Below, one piece after another: positions 16,078 to 25,524 of a DNA stretch of 40,288 bases. Source of the stretch: GCA-002731945 sp913047775 (GTDB taxonomy: Bacteria > Pseudomonadota > Alphaproteobacteria > MED-G09). A program made the position numbers and the translations under genes. The stretch's first letter is position 1; every line of letters begins with the position of its first letter. The stretch lies in the NCBI GenBank assembly GCA_913047775.1, contig CAJWUE010000004.1, positions 1-40,288 of the forward strand, read 5' to 3'. The notes under the pieces were generated by a model. That model was not told the origin of the DNA and ran no database searches. It saw only the letters and a list, made by a program, of their open reading frames with translations.

Positions 16078-17610
16078 ATGAAGAATCCTGCCCCTTATTT
16101 AATTGACAAAGAAAATCTAAAATCTAAAAAATTTTCTGATTTGCCACATAATATTGACGCTGAACAACAGCTGCTTGGAGCAATTATAAGAAATAATAAT
16201 TTAGTCGAAAAATGTATTAACAATAGACTAGAAAGCAACCATTTCTTTGCGAAACATCATGGCTTAATTTATGAAAAAATAAGCAAGATGACATCAAGCG
16301 GAAAAGGAGCTTCCATAGTATTCTTAAAGACTTATTTTGAATCAGATGATGAGTTTAATTGGGATGAATACTTTGAAACTTTGGTTATGAATGCCGCTCC
16401 CAATCAACTGATAGACGATCTCTCAATTATGATTTACGATCTTGCGTTAAGAAGGCAGCTAATTGATACTGCGGAATTTTTAGAATATACCTCTTATGAC
16501 TTGTCTCAAGAAGACAAAACAGCAAATGATATAATAGAGGAAACAGAGAACAAATTATTTCAAATAGAAGAGTCGGGTAAATCGGAAAAAGGTTTTATTG
16601 AGTTTGAAAGATCTCTAATAGATTCTCTTGATGCTGCAGAAGCTGCAAGAAAATCTCCAGAAGCTTTAACGGGTTTATCAACTGGTTTTTCAAGCTTAGA
16701 CAAAGTTGTGGGAGGATTACAAAAATCTGATCTAATAATTTTGGCTGGCCGTCCTGCCATGGGGAAAACGGCATTGGCTACAAATGTTGCATTTAATATT
16801 GCTAAAAATTTTGATAACAATATTAGGGAAGATAAAATACAAACCAATAAAGATGGGGACATAATATCTTCTGGTGGAGTAGTGGCTTTTTTCTCATTAG
16901 AAATGTCTGCAGAACAATTAACCACTAGAATTATATCAGGAGAATCTGGAATTTCATCTAAAGATATAAGAAGCGGTAACATAAAAGAAAGTGATCATAC
17001 AAAGTATATGAAAACCGGAGAAAATTTAAAAAGTATTCCACTTTATATTGATCAAACAGGCTCTATTTCAATTGGTGTTTTAGCTACAAGAGCGCGCCGC
17101 CTTGCAAGGACCCTAAAAACTTCAAAGAATCAAGACTTAGCATTAATAGTGGTCGACTATATTCAATTGGCTGTTACGTCATCGGGCAGGTATAGAGATA
17201 GTAGGGTTCAAGAAATAGCAGAAATAACACAAGGTCTTAAGACTTTAGCTAAAGACTTAAAAATTCCTATCCTGGCTCTTTCTCAACTCTCTAGGCAAGT
17301 AGAATCAAGAGACAACAAGAAACCAATATTATCTGACTTAAGAGAATCAGGAGCAATTGAACAAGATGCTGATATAGTAATGTTTGTTTATAGAGAAGAA
17401 TATTATCTCAATAACGAACAGCCTCCTGTGGGTACTGAACAACACATAAATTGGCAAGCAAGAATGGATGATGTACATGGAAAAGCCGACATATTGGTTC
17501 GTAAACATCGACACGGTCCAACTGGTGAGGTAACGTTGCAGTTCAACCAGACACTGACCCGCTTCTCTGATCTAGCAAAAGAAGAACATTTACCTGATAG
17601 ATATGAGTAA
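16078..17610 (+). CDS. dnaB: Replicative DNA helicase
   Basis: DnaB is the hexameric helicase that unwinds the replication fork. The 510-residue protein has the N-terminal primase-binding domain (PHNIDAEQQLLGAII), the RecA-like motor with Walker A AGRPAMGKT (residues 223-231), Walker B VVDYIQL, and the C-terminal SDLRESGAIEQDADIVMF arginine-finger region. Its place after rplI is usual for alphaproteobacteria. A TATACT -10-like box at 16055-16060 would give a leader of about 11 bases; no clear Shine-Dalgarno site is seen. Confidence 0.97.
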   Translation: MKNPAPYLIDKENLKSKKFSDLPHNIDAEQQLLGAIIRNNNLVEKCINNRLESNHFFAKHHGLIYEKISKMTSSGKGASIVFLKTYFESDDEFNWDEYFETLVMNAAPNQLIDDLSIMIYDLALRRQLIDTAEFLEYTSYDLSQEDKTANDIIEETENKLFQIEESGKSEKGFIEFERSLIDSLDAAEAARKSPEALTGLSTGFSSLDKVVGGLQKSDLIILAGRPAMGKTALATNVAFNIAKNFDNNIREDKIQTNKDGDIISSGGVVAFFSLEMSAEQLTTRIISGESGISSKDIRSGNIKESDHTKYMKTGENLKSIPLYIDQTGSISIGVLATRARRLARTLKTSKNQDLALIVVDYIQLAVTSSGRYRDSRVQEIAEITQGLKTLAKDLKIPILALSQLSRQVESRDNKKPILSDLRESGAIEQDADIVMFVYREEYYLNNEQPPVGTEQHINWQARMDDVHGKADILVRKHRHGPTGEVTLQFNQTLTRFSDLAKEEHLPDRYE

Positions 17611-17618
17611 TTAGAATA

Positions 17619-18389
17619 ATGAATATATTGTCTAATATTGGAAAAGTTATCACAGTATTTCTTGAAGAAACTGGCAAATTTTCATTTTTCTTAATGAGAA
17701 CTCTCAGAGCATTGATAGGAAGATGGTATTTTAAGAATATTTTTCAACAAATATTATTCATTGGTTATTATTCTTTGCCGGTGGTTGCATTAACTTCATT
17801 TTTTACAGGCGGTGCCTTGGCACTCCAGATATATTATGGTGGAAATCAGTTTAATTCTGAATCTATAGTATCTTCCATTGTCGCTCTTGGTATAACTCGT
17901 GAATTGGGACCAGTTCTAGGTGGAATAGTAGTTGCTGGCAGAGTTTCAGCTGCAATAGCTGCAGAAATAGGAACAATGAGGGTTACCGAACAAATAGATG
18001 CCCTCAAAAGCCTTTCTACAGATCCATACGAATATCTAGTTTTACCCAGAGTCATTTCAGGAATTATTACTCTACCATTATTAATATTTTTTGCCGATAT
18101 AATCGGTATTATGGGAGGTTGGTTTATAGCAACACAGAGTCTAGATTTTAACGGGGATGTTTATCTGCAAAATACAGAAAGTTTTCTTGAAATATCCGAT
18201 ATTACTTCTGGCCTTATTAAAGCTTCATTCTTTGGTCTTATTATTACTCTTATGGGTTGTTATAATGGTTTCTATTCAAACGGTGGTGCTCAGGGTGTGG
18301 GAAATGCAACTACTAATGCTGTTGTAAGTTCATCAATCCTTATTCTCGCCTCAAATTATATAATGACAACGTTATTTTTTGCAACATGA
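17619..18389 (+). CDS. mlaE: MlaE-family lipid ABC transporter permease
   Basis: MlaE is the inner-membrane permease of the Mla system, which moves phospholipids between membranes and keeps outer-membrane asymmetry. The 256-residue protein has about five to six hydrophobic helices and the family core VALTSFFTGGALALQIYYGG, with RELGPVLGGIVVAGRVSAAIAAEIG and RVTEQIDAL next. mlaF follows after six bases. The partner subunits MlaD and MlaB are not in the window. In many relatives alr lies between dnaB and this gene; here the gap is eight bases. Confidence 0.92.
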   Translation: MNILSNIGKVITVFLEETGKFSFFLMRTLRALIGRWYFKNIFQQILFIGYYSLPVVALTSFFTGGALALQIYYGGNQFNSESIVSSIVALGITRELGPVLGGIVVAGRVSAAIAAEIGTMRVTEQIDALKSLSTDPYEYLVLPRVISGIITLPLLIFFADIIGIMGGWFIATQSLDFNGDVYLQNTESFLEISDITSGLIKASFFGLIITLMGCYNGFYSNGGAQGVGNATTNAVVSSSILILASNYIMTTLFFAT

Positions 18390-18395
18390 TCTAAA

Positions 18396-19148
18396 ATGAT
18401 TGAAATAAGAGATATACATAAATCATTTAATAAAAATAAAGTGTTGAAGGGCATTAATTTTAATATTATTAGAGGAGAATCCGCCGTAATCATAGGTCGT
18501 TCCGGTACAGGAAAATCTGTTCTTTTAAAATGTATTTTAGGGCTAATAAATGCTGATGAAGGCAATGTGATACTTAATGGTGAAGAGTTGTATAATAAGA
18601 AAATGAACTATATCTCGCAAAAAAAAACTAAAATAGGCATGCTTTTCCAAGGAAGCGCGCTATTTGATAGTTTAAAAATATGGCAGAATGTAAGCTTTTA
18701 TGATTCCAGAAAAGGAATAAAAAAGAAAATTTGTTATAAAAAAGCTATAGAAAATCTTAATAAGGTGGGTTTGGATGAAAAAGTTGCTAACCTCTTTCCT
18801 TCTGAATTATCTGGAGGCATGCAAAAAAGGGTTGCATTGGCCAGGGCAATATCAATAGAACCTGAGGTTTTATTTTTTGATGAACCTACCACCGGATTAG
18901 ACCCAATTAGCGCGGACGTAATAAACAGATTAATTCTAGAAAAAGTTAAAGACATAGGAGCTACAGCAATTACGATTACACATGATATGGCTAGTGCAAG
19001 GGTAATAGCTGACAAGATATATATGATACATGAAGGTAGAATTATTTGGTCAGGCAGTATTGGAGAGATGGAAGAATCATCAAACAAATATGTTAATCAG
19101 TTTATTAATGGTAAATCTCTTGGACCTTTAACCTTTGATAAGAATTAG
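18396..19148 (+). CDS. mlaF: MlaF-family lipid ABC transporter ATPase
   Basis: This ATPase powers MlaE. The 250-residue protein has Walker A GRSGTGKS (about residues 34-41), the ABC signature LSGGMQKR, Walker B VLFFDEPTTGLDP and the H-loop TITHDM. MlaF-type ATPases carry GGMQKR where most ABC proteins have GGQ, supporting this assignment over a general importer. It is co-directional with mlaE and followed by a 56-base gap where many relatives have radA. Confidence 0.93.
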   Translation: MIEIRDIHKSFNKNKVLKGINFNIIRGESAVIIGRSGTGKSVLLKCILGLINADEGNVILNGEELYNKKMNYISQKKTKIGMLFQGSALFDSLKIWQNVSFYDSRKGIKKKICYKKAIENLNKVGLDEKVANLFPSELSGGMQKRVALARAISIEPEVLFFDEPTTGLDPISADVINRLILEKVKDIGATAITITHDMASARVIADKIYMIHEGRIIWSGSIGEMEESSNKYVNQFINGKSLGPLTFDKN

Positions 19149-19204
19149 GTAGATATTATTAATATAAAGCCTTACTTATAATTTTCTCTAACTGGTGGAC
19201 AATT

Positions 19205-19765
19205 ATGGAAAATAATATAATTGATATTGTTCTTATTATATTCATGCTTTTGTCAGGTATTTTAGCCTTATCTCAAGGTTTTATAAGAGAAATTATTTCG
19301 CTTCTTGGGTGGGTGGTAGCTTTTATTAATTTAAAAATTTTCATGCCGGAATCAACCCAATATGTTAGTGTCTTTATTGAAAATAAGCCTTTAGCAAACT
19401 TAATAACTATTTCAATAATATTTGTTTCAACTTTAATATTATGGAGAATATTCTCAATACCGTTAGAAAAGCTATTTAAGAAGACATCAATTGGGTATAT
19501 TGATCGTTTTTTGGGTTTTATTTTCGGAATCTTTAGAATTTTTTTGATCGTGGGAATTGTCTATATGGTTATTATTTTGCCTATTGAAAAAGAAAATAGA
19601 CCAAACTATATAAATGCATCCAAAGCATCTCCTATCATTGAAAGCCTAGCAATATTTCTAAGAAAGAATTTACAGATAATAGATATTTCATTAGACCAAG
19701 ACTTTAAAAAGAAAAAAGATGAACCTCTGGATGAACAAATTGAAAAGTTACAATTTTTACAATAA
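19205..19765 (+). CDS. cvpA: CvpA family membrane protein
   Basis: CvpA is a small inner-membrane protein first linked to colicin V production; in other bacteria it affects envelope stress tolerance, but its biochemical role is unsettled. The 186 residues show four hydrophobic segments (about 6-25, 30-48, 62-82, 100-125), including LSQGFIREIISLLGW and a DRFLGFIFGIFR stretch, followed by a charged cytoplasmic tail. It overlaps purF by tens of bases, the common alphaproteobacterial cvpA-purF coupling. Confidence 0.9.
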   Translation: MENNIIDIVLIIFMLLSGILALSQGFIREIISLLGWVVAFINLKIFMPESTQYVSVFIENKPLANLITISIIFVSTLILWRIFSIPLEKLFKKTSIGYIDRFLGFIFGIFRIFLIVGIVYMVIILPIEKENRPNYINASKASPIIESLAIFLRKNLQIIDISLDQDFKKKKDEPLDEQIEKLQFLQ

Positions 19766-21209
19766 TAATTTTAACAACAAACTCCACGAAGAGTGCGGGG
19801 TGTTTGGGGTTTATGGTCATAATGAAGCTGCGGCATTAACTGCATTAGGTTTACATGCACTACAACATAGAGGCCAGGAAGCTGCTGGAATAGTTACCTT
19901 TGATGGCAAAAAATTTCTCTCAGAAAAACATGCGGGATTGGTAGGCGATCACTTCTCAAAGAGCTCTGTTATTAAAAGACTTTCAGGAAGAAGTTGTGTA
20001 GGACATAACAGATATTCAACTACTGGAGGAACAATATTACGAAACATACAACCTCTCTATGCAGACTTATGGGGAGGTGGTTTTGCGATAGCTCATAATG
20101 GAAATATAACAAATGCATTATCTCTAAGAGATGAATTAGTTAAGAAAGGTGCGATTTTTCAGTCTACCTCAGACACGGAAACAATACTCCAGCTAGTAGC
20201 AAGATCGGAAGCAGGCAGAACTATAAAACGATTAGTAGACGCATTGCTTCAAATCACTGGAGCTTGGTCCTTGGTCATGCTTACGAACAAAAAACTAATC
20301 GGTGCAAGAGATCCTTTTGGAATAAGACCTTTAGTTTTAGGAGAGCTTGATGGAGCAAAAATCTTATGCTCCGAGACATGTGCTTTGGATATAATTGGTG
20401 CTAAATTTATTAGAGAAATAGAACCCGGTGAAATTATTGTTATTACCGATGAAGGAGAAGAAAGTATCAAACCTTTCTCCTCTACATATTTGAGACCTTG
20501 TATCTTTGAATATATCTACTTCTCAAGGCCAGATTCAATTCTAGATGGAAAGTCCGTTTACGATTGTCGTAAATCCTTTGGAAGAAAACTTGCTGAAGAA
20601 GAATCAATAGATGCCGACATTGTAACTCCTGTTCCAGACTCTGGAGTTCCAGCCGCTTTAGGATATTCGGAATATTCTAAAATACCTTTTGAGTTAGCTA
20701 TAATTAGAAACCATTACGTAGGAAGAACTTTTATTCAACCCACCCAATCAATAAGATATTCTTCTGTAAAACTAAAACATAATCCAAACAAAAGTTCGAT
20801 AAAAAATAAAAGAGTCATTTTAGTTGATGACAGTATTGTAAGAGGAACCACATCAGTAAAAATAGTTGAGTTAATGAGAGAAGCAGGAGCTTCTGAAATT
20901 CATATGAGAATCGCATGCCCTCCTATAAGATTTCCAGATTTTTACGGAATTGATACCCCAGAAACTGAGCAATTACTTGCCGCAAATAAAAATCTTGAAC
21001 AAATGCGTAAGTATATTGGAGCGGATAGTTTAGGTTTCCTATCTTTAGATGGCCTTTATAAGGCTATGGATTGCAGCGAGGGTAGAGATAATGAGAAACC
21101 TCAATATACCGATCACTGCTTTACAGGAGAGTATCCAACAGGTCTTGTAGATTACGAAAATGAAAAAATTCAAGGACAGTTATCGCTATTAGCTGATGAC
21201 GAAAATTAA
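19719..21209 (+). CDS. purF: Amidophosphoribosyltransferase
   Basis: PurF makes phosphoribosylamine from PRPP and glutamine, the committed step of purine synthesis. It has an N-terminal glutaminase whose nucleophile is Cys26 in ECGVFGVYG (exposed after propeptide removal), and a phosphoribosyltransferase domain with VILVDDSIVRGTTS. Length is 496 residues. The start is uncertain: ATGs at 19719 and 19731 both lie inside cvpA and neither has a strong ribosome-binding site. The 3' end stops 14 bases from convergent der. Confidence 0.96.
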   Translation: MNLWMNKLKSYNFYNNNFNNKLHEECGVFGVYGHNEAAALTALGLHALQHRGQEAAGIVTFDGKKFLSEKHAGLVGDHFSKSSVIKRLSGRSCVGHNRYSTTGGTILRNIQPLYADLWGGGFAIAHNGNITNALSLRDELVKKGAIFQSTSDTETILQLVARSEAGRTIKRLVDALLQITGAWSLVMLTNKKLIGARDPFGIRPLVLGELDGAKILCSETCALDIIGAKFIREIEPGEIIVITDEGEESIKPFSSTYLRPCIFEYIYFSRPDSILDGKSVYDCRKSFGRKLAEEESIDADIVTPVPDSGVPAALGYSEYSKIPFELAIIRNHYVGRTFIQPTQSIRYSSVKLKHNPNKSSIKNKRVILVDDSIVRGTTSVKIVELMREAGASEIHMRIACPPIRFPDFYGIDTPETEQLLAANKNLEQMRKYIGADSLGFLSLDGLYKAMDCSEGRDNEKPQYTDHCFTGEYPTGLVDYENEKIQGQLSLLADDEN

Positions 21210-21223
21210 CCTTGCTTACTTTC

Positions 21224-22561
21224 CTATAGATTGGTGTAAGGATTCTTACTTGACCTAACATTAATTTTAAGAGGTATACCCTCCAAATCAAACTCCTTTC
21301 GTAAGTTGTTAATTAAGTACCTCTTATAAGAATCAAGAACTGACGAAGGTCTGTTAGAAAAAAGAAGGAAGGATGGTGGATTAGTTGTAATTTGGGTTAT
21401 ATATTTCAGTTTAACTTCTCTTCCATTCTGATTCGGATGAGGGTGATAAATCTCTGTTTTTTCTAAAAATTTATTTAGTTTATTAGTTTGAACCCTAATA
21501 TTATTTAATTTAACAAGATCGTTAATTTTTATCATCAACTGTCCAACACCTTTACCGCTTTTAGCAGAAATATTTATGATTGGAATATTTCCTAGTTGAG
21601 GTAAGAAAGATAAGGTTTTTTCTTTTATTTCCTTCTTTAAAATATTCTTATCTTTAACTAGATCCCACTTGTTAACAGCTACTACAAAAGGATGGCCAGT
21701 ATCTTCTATGAAATTGGCTATATTTGCGTCCTGTCTATCAAAACCTACCAAAGAATCAATCATTAAAATACTAATATTAGATTGTTTTACTGCATTCAGA
21801 CTGCTTTTTGATGCCAATCTTTCAATAAAATCATTTACTTTAGCTCTTTTTCTTAACCCTGCTGTATCCCATATTTCATAGTCTACTTTTTCCCATAAAA
21901 ATGGGAATGAAATAGAGTCTCTAGTTATACCAGCTTCTTCAGCTACTATTTGTCTTGTCTCATTTAAAAAATAGTTGGTTAATGTTGACTTTCCTGAATT
22001 TGGTCTTCCTAATATTGATATTCTCACAATATCTTCTCTTGTGATCGGTTGTTTTTTATTGATACTAGAATCATTAAAAAGCTGATTAATTTTTTCTAAT
22101 AAAACATCCATACCCTTATTGTGTTCGGATGAAATAGGTAAAGGTTCACCAAGACCTAAAGAATAAAATTCAGTTGATCCAAAAGCAAGAGACATTGTTT
22201 CGCATTTGTTAGCTATTAAGATTATCTTTTTACCGCTTTTTCTGACTAAATCACTTAAAAATATATCATCTGAAGTTAGGTTCTTGCGAGCGTCAACCAT
22301 AAATAAAATTCCATCCGCTTTACTAATTGCTTTCTCGGAAGATATTTTAACTAACTTCGATATTTTTGACTTTGAGCTGTTTTCAATACCAGCTGTATCA
22401 ATTAAGTCGAAAATATTATTGCTGTAAGTAAAATTCTCAATTCTATAGTCTCTAGTTATGCCAGGCTCATTTGCAACCAAAGCAACTTTCTTTCCTATTA
22501 ATCTGTTAAATAAAGTCGACTTACCGACATTTGGTCGGCCAATAATTACTAAAGTTGGCAT
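21224..22561 (-). CDS. der: Ribosome-assembly GTPase Der (EngA)
   Basis: Der is an essential GTPase that matures the 50S subunit. The 445-residue protein has two tandem G domains, each with a P-loop: GRPNVGKS near residue 8 and GRPNSGKS near residue 190; DTAG and NKxD motifs follow in both (NKCE-like in the first, NKWD in the second). A KH-like RNA-binding domain forms the C-terminus. It lies 17 bases after the BamB-like gene, in the order yfgM-bamB-der also found in many alpha- and gammaproteobacteria. Confidence 0.96.
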   Translation of the reverse strand: MPTLVIIGRPNVGKSTLFNRLIGKKVALVANEPGITRDYRIENFTYSNNIFDLIDTAGIENSSKSKISKLVKISSEKAISKADGILFMVDARKNLTSDDIFLSDLVRKSGKKIILIANKCETMSLAFGSTEFYSLGLGEPLPISSEHNKGMDVLLEKINQLFNDSSINKKQPITREDIVRISILGRPNSGKSTLTNYFLNETRQIVAEEAGITRDSISFPFLWEKVDYEIWDTAGLRKRAKVNDFIERLASKSSLNAVKQSNISILMIDSLVGFDRQDANIANFIEDTGHPFVVAVNKWDLVKDKNILKKEIKEKTLSFLPQLGNIPIINISAKSGKGVGQLMIKINDLVKLNNIRVQTNKLNKFLEKTEIYHPHPNQNGREVKLKYITQITTNPPSFLLFSNRPSSVLDSYKRYLINNLRKEFDLEGIPLKINVRSSKNPYTNL

Positions 22562-22578
22562 CTAATTATAACTTTCAG

Positions 22579-23910
22579 TTAATTGTAAGCCGAAAGTTCT
22601 CCCTTATCGTTCAAAATATAAATAATATTGTTAACGACTATTGGTGAAAGAAATGCTGATCCAGAGATTTTACTGCTATTTACAACTTCCCCATCATCTG
22701 GTGATATCCAAATTGCTTCCCCTTTTGAGGATACAATTAAAAGTTTCCCTGAGATCATTATAGGCCCACTCCAATGGATAGGATTCTTCTTTTTTTCTTC
22801 ATTTTGGAACCTCTGCATCTGGGTAACCCACCTAATTTTACCTGCTCTTCGAGAAACACAAACAATCTCAGAATTAGTTGTTACTAAAAATAACCAGTCC
22901 CCCGAAACCCAAGGTGTTTCAGTGCTAGATAAATCTAGAGTCCAAACTCTTTCTCCTGTAGATATATCAATTGAAACCATTCTTCCTGCATGGCTAACAC
23001 TTATCAGTCTTCCATTGTCGATAATAGGTCTTGCAGTAATTGAATTAATTTCCGATAGAGATGTTGATAGTCCTGTTAAAGTTAGAGAGTCAGTCCATAT
23101 CACTGACCCGTTAATAGGTCTAATTGCATATATTTCTCCTGATGAATAAGGAACAAAAACTAAATCATCGCTGACTGCGACTGATGTTGAAGAAAGTATT
23201 GTAGCGGACTCAAGGATTCCTCTATGAGTCCACATAATATTTCCTGAAATTTTATCTAGAGCAAAAAGTTGGTTATCATGTGTAATTGCATAAACCATTC
23301 TGTCATCTGCTATTGGTGCGGATCTACTTGGTATTCTTAAATTCACCCTCCATATCTCTTCGCCGCTATCACTTTCGAACGCAATAATGAAACCAAAACC
23401 AGTTGAAACATATAGCACTCCATTGTTAAAAGACATACCTCCGCCAAAACCTTCATTTTTATTTTCTTTTTTGACTGACAAATCCTGTTGCCAAATTTTC
23501 CTTCTGTTCTTTAAATTAAATGCACTTAATTTTGAGTCAGCAGAAAGAAAGAAAATTTTGTTTTCGGCAATAATAGGAGTAGAAATTAAGAACGACTTTT
23601 TATTTGATCCCGACCCAAGATTAGAACTCCAGGTTTGTTTTAAGGAATTAGGACCTTTTAAATTTTGTAAGGCGTTGTTTAAAGATCCCCCTGGATAAGG
23701 CCAAGATAAATTTGAATAAGGCTCTGGCAAAATCATTCTATTTTCTTGTGTCTGAGGGTCAGAAGATAATGTTCTCTTAAGATTAAGGATGGATATCCTA
23801 TCACCCTTGATTCTATCTTTATCAATATCGTCACCACCAAACCAACCGCCAATAGATTCACAACCCAAAAGGGAGAATGTCAGTAAAATTATAAATAAAT
23901 TTCTTTTCAT
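22579..23910 (-). CDS. bamB: BamB-like outer-membrane lipoprotein with PQQ-type beta-propeller
   Basis: BamB is a scaffold lipoprotein of the Bam complex that inserts beta-barrel proteins. The product (443 residues) starts with a lipoprotein signal (MKRNLFIILLTFSLLGC, lipidated Cys about 17). The rest is a propeller of repeated PQQ-like blades, seen as W-x-D/N and G-x-L/I-Y/F-A-x-D patterns such as ALDKISGNIMW and SIDISTGERVW. Genomic place between a YfgM-like gene and der matches bamB. Sequence divergence among propellers makes the exact symbol slightly uncertain. Confidence 0.85.
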   Translation of the reverse strand: MKRNLFIILLTFSLLGCESIGGWFGGDDIDKDRIKGDRISILNLKRTLSSDPQTQENRMILPEPYSNLSWPYPGGSLNNALQNLKGPNSLKQTWSSNLGSGSNKKSFLISTPIIAENKIFFLSADSKLSAFNLKNRRKIWQQDLSVKKENKNEGFGGGMSFNNGVLYVSTGFGFIIAFESDSGEEIWRVNLRIPSRSAPIADDRMVYAITHDNQLFALDKISGNIMWTHRGILESATILSSTSVAVSDDLVFVPYSSGEIYAIRPINGSVIWTDSLTLTGLSTSLSEINSITARPIIDNGRLISVSHAGRMVSIDISTGERVWTLDLSSTETPWVSGDWLFLVTTNSEIVCVSRRAGKIRWVTQMQRFQNEEKKKNPIHWSGPIMISGKLLIVSSKGEAIWISPDDGEVVNSSKISGSAFLSPIVVNNIIYILNDKGELSAYN

Positions 23911-23915
23911 TTTCT

Positions 23916-24584
23916 TTATTCGGAGTCCTTATCTTCGTAACTATATGCTTGACTAGAAAATATTTTTGCCCTTACCGATATTGTTGATGGAGCAGAGGCA
24001 TCATTAGATATTTCTTTAAAAATTTCGGAAGATTTCTTATATCTTCCATCTCTATAATAAGCCAAAGCTATAATTTCTTTAGCATGAAACGAAAAAGTTG
24101 CCCCATCATTTAATAAAACTCCCAGGGTTTCCTCAATCTCTTCAATCCTATTTCTCTCTAGCATAATAAAACCGGATCGTAATATTGCAAAATCTCTTAT
24201 CTTTTTAGATATTTCTTCGTTTTGGGACGCCTTTTTAAGATACAGTAAAGCTTCATCATAATTCCCACTATTATAACTCAAATTACTAAGGTTGAATAAT
24301 GACAACCCACTATAACCGGTCGATGCTTCAGAAATTTCAATAAATATATTCTTAGCCATTACTTCCTCATTATCTCTCACTAGCTCTAATGCAGACTCAA
24401 ACTGATCTGAGATCTTTTCAGAATTAATTTTGTTTATATAGCCAACTGTTTCATAGCCACCAACAGAAAGAATTACAACAATTACTAGACCAATAAGGTA
24501 TATACCAAATCTATCCCAGATAGAATTAAGTTGTTTTTTCCTTAATTCTTCGTCTATCTCTCTTTCTAATGGCTCTGACATCAT
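23916..24584 (-). CDS. YfgM-like tetratricopeptide membrane protein
   Basis: A 222-residue protein with a charged cytoplasmic N-terminus, one membrane anchor (about residues 27-48, GIYLIGLVIVVILSVGGYE), and a helical periplasmic part with TPR-like repeats (ALLYLKKASQN, ALAYYRDGRYKKSSEIFKEI). This is the YfgM/TPR_21 layout. In E. coli YfgM works with the periplasmic chaperone network and the SecYEG-PpiD complex; that role here is by analogy. It leads an operon with bamB and der. AGGA precedes the ATG pair. Confidence 0.8.
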   Translation of the reverse strand: MMSEPLEREIDEELRKKQLNSIWDRFGIYLIGLVIVVILSVGGYETVGYINKINSEKISDQFESALELVRDNEEVMAKNIFIEISEASTGYSGLSLFNLSNLSYNSGNYDEALLYLKKASQNEEISKKIRDFAILRSGFIMLERNRIEEIEETLGVLLNDGATFSFHAKEIIALAYYRDGRYKKSSEIFKEISNDASAPSTISVRAKIFSSQAYSYEDKDSE

Positions 24585-24625
24585 TAATTCCTAACATAAA
24601 TACAGCGAAATTAGAGGTAAAATTA

Positions 24626-24635
24626 TGTTATAACA
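24626..24635. promoter_or_regulatory. Palindromic extended -10 element, candidate bidirectional promoter
   Basis: The ten bases TGTTATAACA equal their own reverse complement, so each strand carries TGnTATAA, close to the extended -10 consensus. Reading right, transcription would start about 24641, at or next to the ATG of the acyltransferase. Reading left, it would start about 24619-24620, leaving ~36 bases before the YfgM-like ATG, enough for its AGGA ribosome-binding site. Prediction from motif only. Confidence 0.45.
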
Positions 24636-24640
24636 AGCCT

Positions 24641-25522
24641 ATGAAGATAATAAAATATTTTAGATATATATTAGAAGCATCAATTGCTCTTAATATGCTA
24701 ATTATCTGCAAAGTCCTTGGAATTAATAAGAGTGCAGAGTTATTAGGATTCTTAGCTTCTTTTGTGGGGCCTAACCTTGGAATTTCTAGAAGAGCTTACA
24801 TCAATTTAGATCTAGCAATTAGCGAATTAAGCACAGAAAAGAAAACGGAAATAGTTAAAAATATGTGGAAGAATTTAGGAATGACATCCGCAGAATTTTT
24901 TAACCTGTCTAAATTATCAAAAGAGGCTAATGAGAGAATCGAGATTGAAGGAATCGAAATAGCGAAAAAATACGTCCAAGAAGGGGCTATATTTATTTCT
25001 GCCCATAAAGCTAATTGGGAAGTAATACCAATAGCGATTAAAAAGAGTGGGGGAAGTGTCGCTGCAATATATAGAAATTCAAATAACTTTTTTGTAAACA
25101 ACTGGATGATTAATCAAAGAAAAAAAATAACAAAAAATCAGATCGCAAAGGGTCCGGGCGGAGCTAGAAAGATGCTAAGATTTTTAGAAAAAAGAGGAAA
25201 TATTGCAATGTTAGTAGATCAGAAATTATCAAGTGGAGTCAAAGTCAATTTCTTTGGGGTGAGCGCAATGACGTCAGACGCTCCTGCAACTTTCTCTCTC
25301 AAATACGGATTTCCAGTAATTCCAATGTCAGTTGAGAGAAAAGAAGGATCTTCATTTAAGGTAAGATTTTATCCTAAAATTGAAATTGAAACCTCTCAAA
25401 ATCGTCAAAAAGATATACTTATCTTTACTTTAAAAATTAACGAATTCCTTGAAAGGATAATTAAGGAAAAACCTCACGAGTGGTTCTGGTTACACAATAG
25501 GTGGGATAAAAGATTTCAATAA
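24641..25522 (+). CDS. LpxL/HtrB-family lysophospholipid or lipid A acyltransferase
   Basis: Family members transfer secondary acyl chains onto Kdo-lipid A or related lipids at the inner membrane. The 293-residue product has an N-terminal hydrophobic helix (about 8-25), the catalytic HX4E motif as His122-Glu127 in SAHKANWE, and the later blocks KGPGGARKML, VDQK and the C-terminal EWFWLHNRW typical of LpxL/M. I start it at ATG 24641; a longer frame from 24569 would overlap the divergent gene and has no better start. Which acyl position it modifies cannot be told. Confidence 0.85.
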   Translation: MKIIKYFRYILEASIALNMLIICKVLGINKSAELLGFLASFVGPNLGISRRAYINLDLAISELSTEKKTEIVKNMWKNLGMTSAEFFNLSKLSKEANERIEIEGIEIAKKYVQEGAIFISAHKANWEVIPIAIKKSGGSVAAIYRNSNNFFVNNWMINQRKKITKNQIAKGPGGARKMLRFLEKRGNIAMLVDQKLSSGVKVNFFGVSAMTSDAPATFSLKYGFPVIPMSVERKEGSSFKVRFYPKIEIETSQNRQKDILIFTLKINEFLERIIKEKPHEWFWLHNRWDKRFQ

Positions 25523-25524
25523 AA

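Noticed and set aside
24569..24640. Longer start for the LpxL-like acyltransferase
   Set aside because: It would overlap the divergent gene's start and include the palindromic -10; residues before ATG 24641 do not resemble the family N-terminus.
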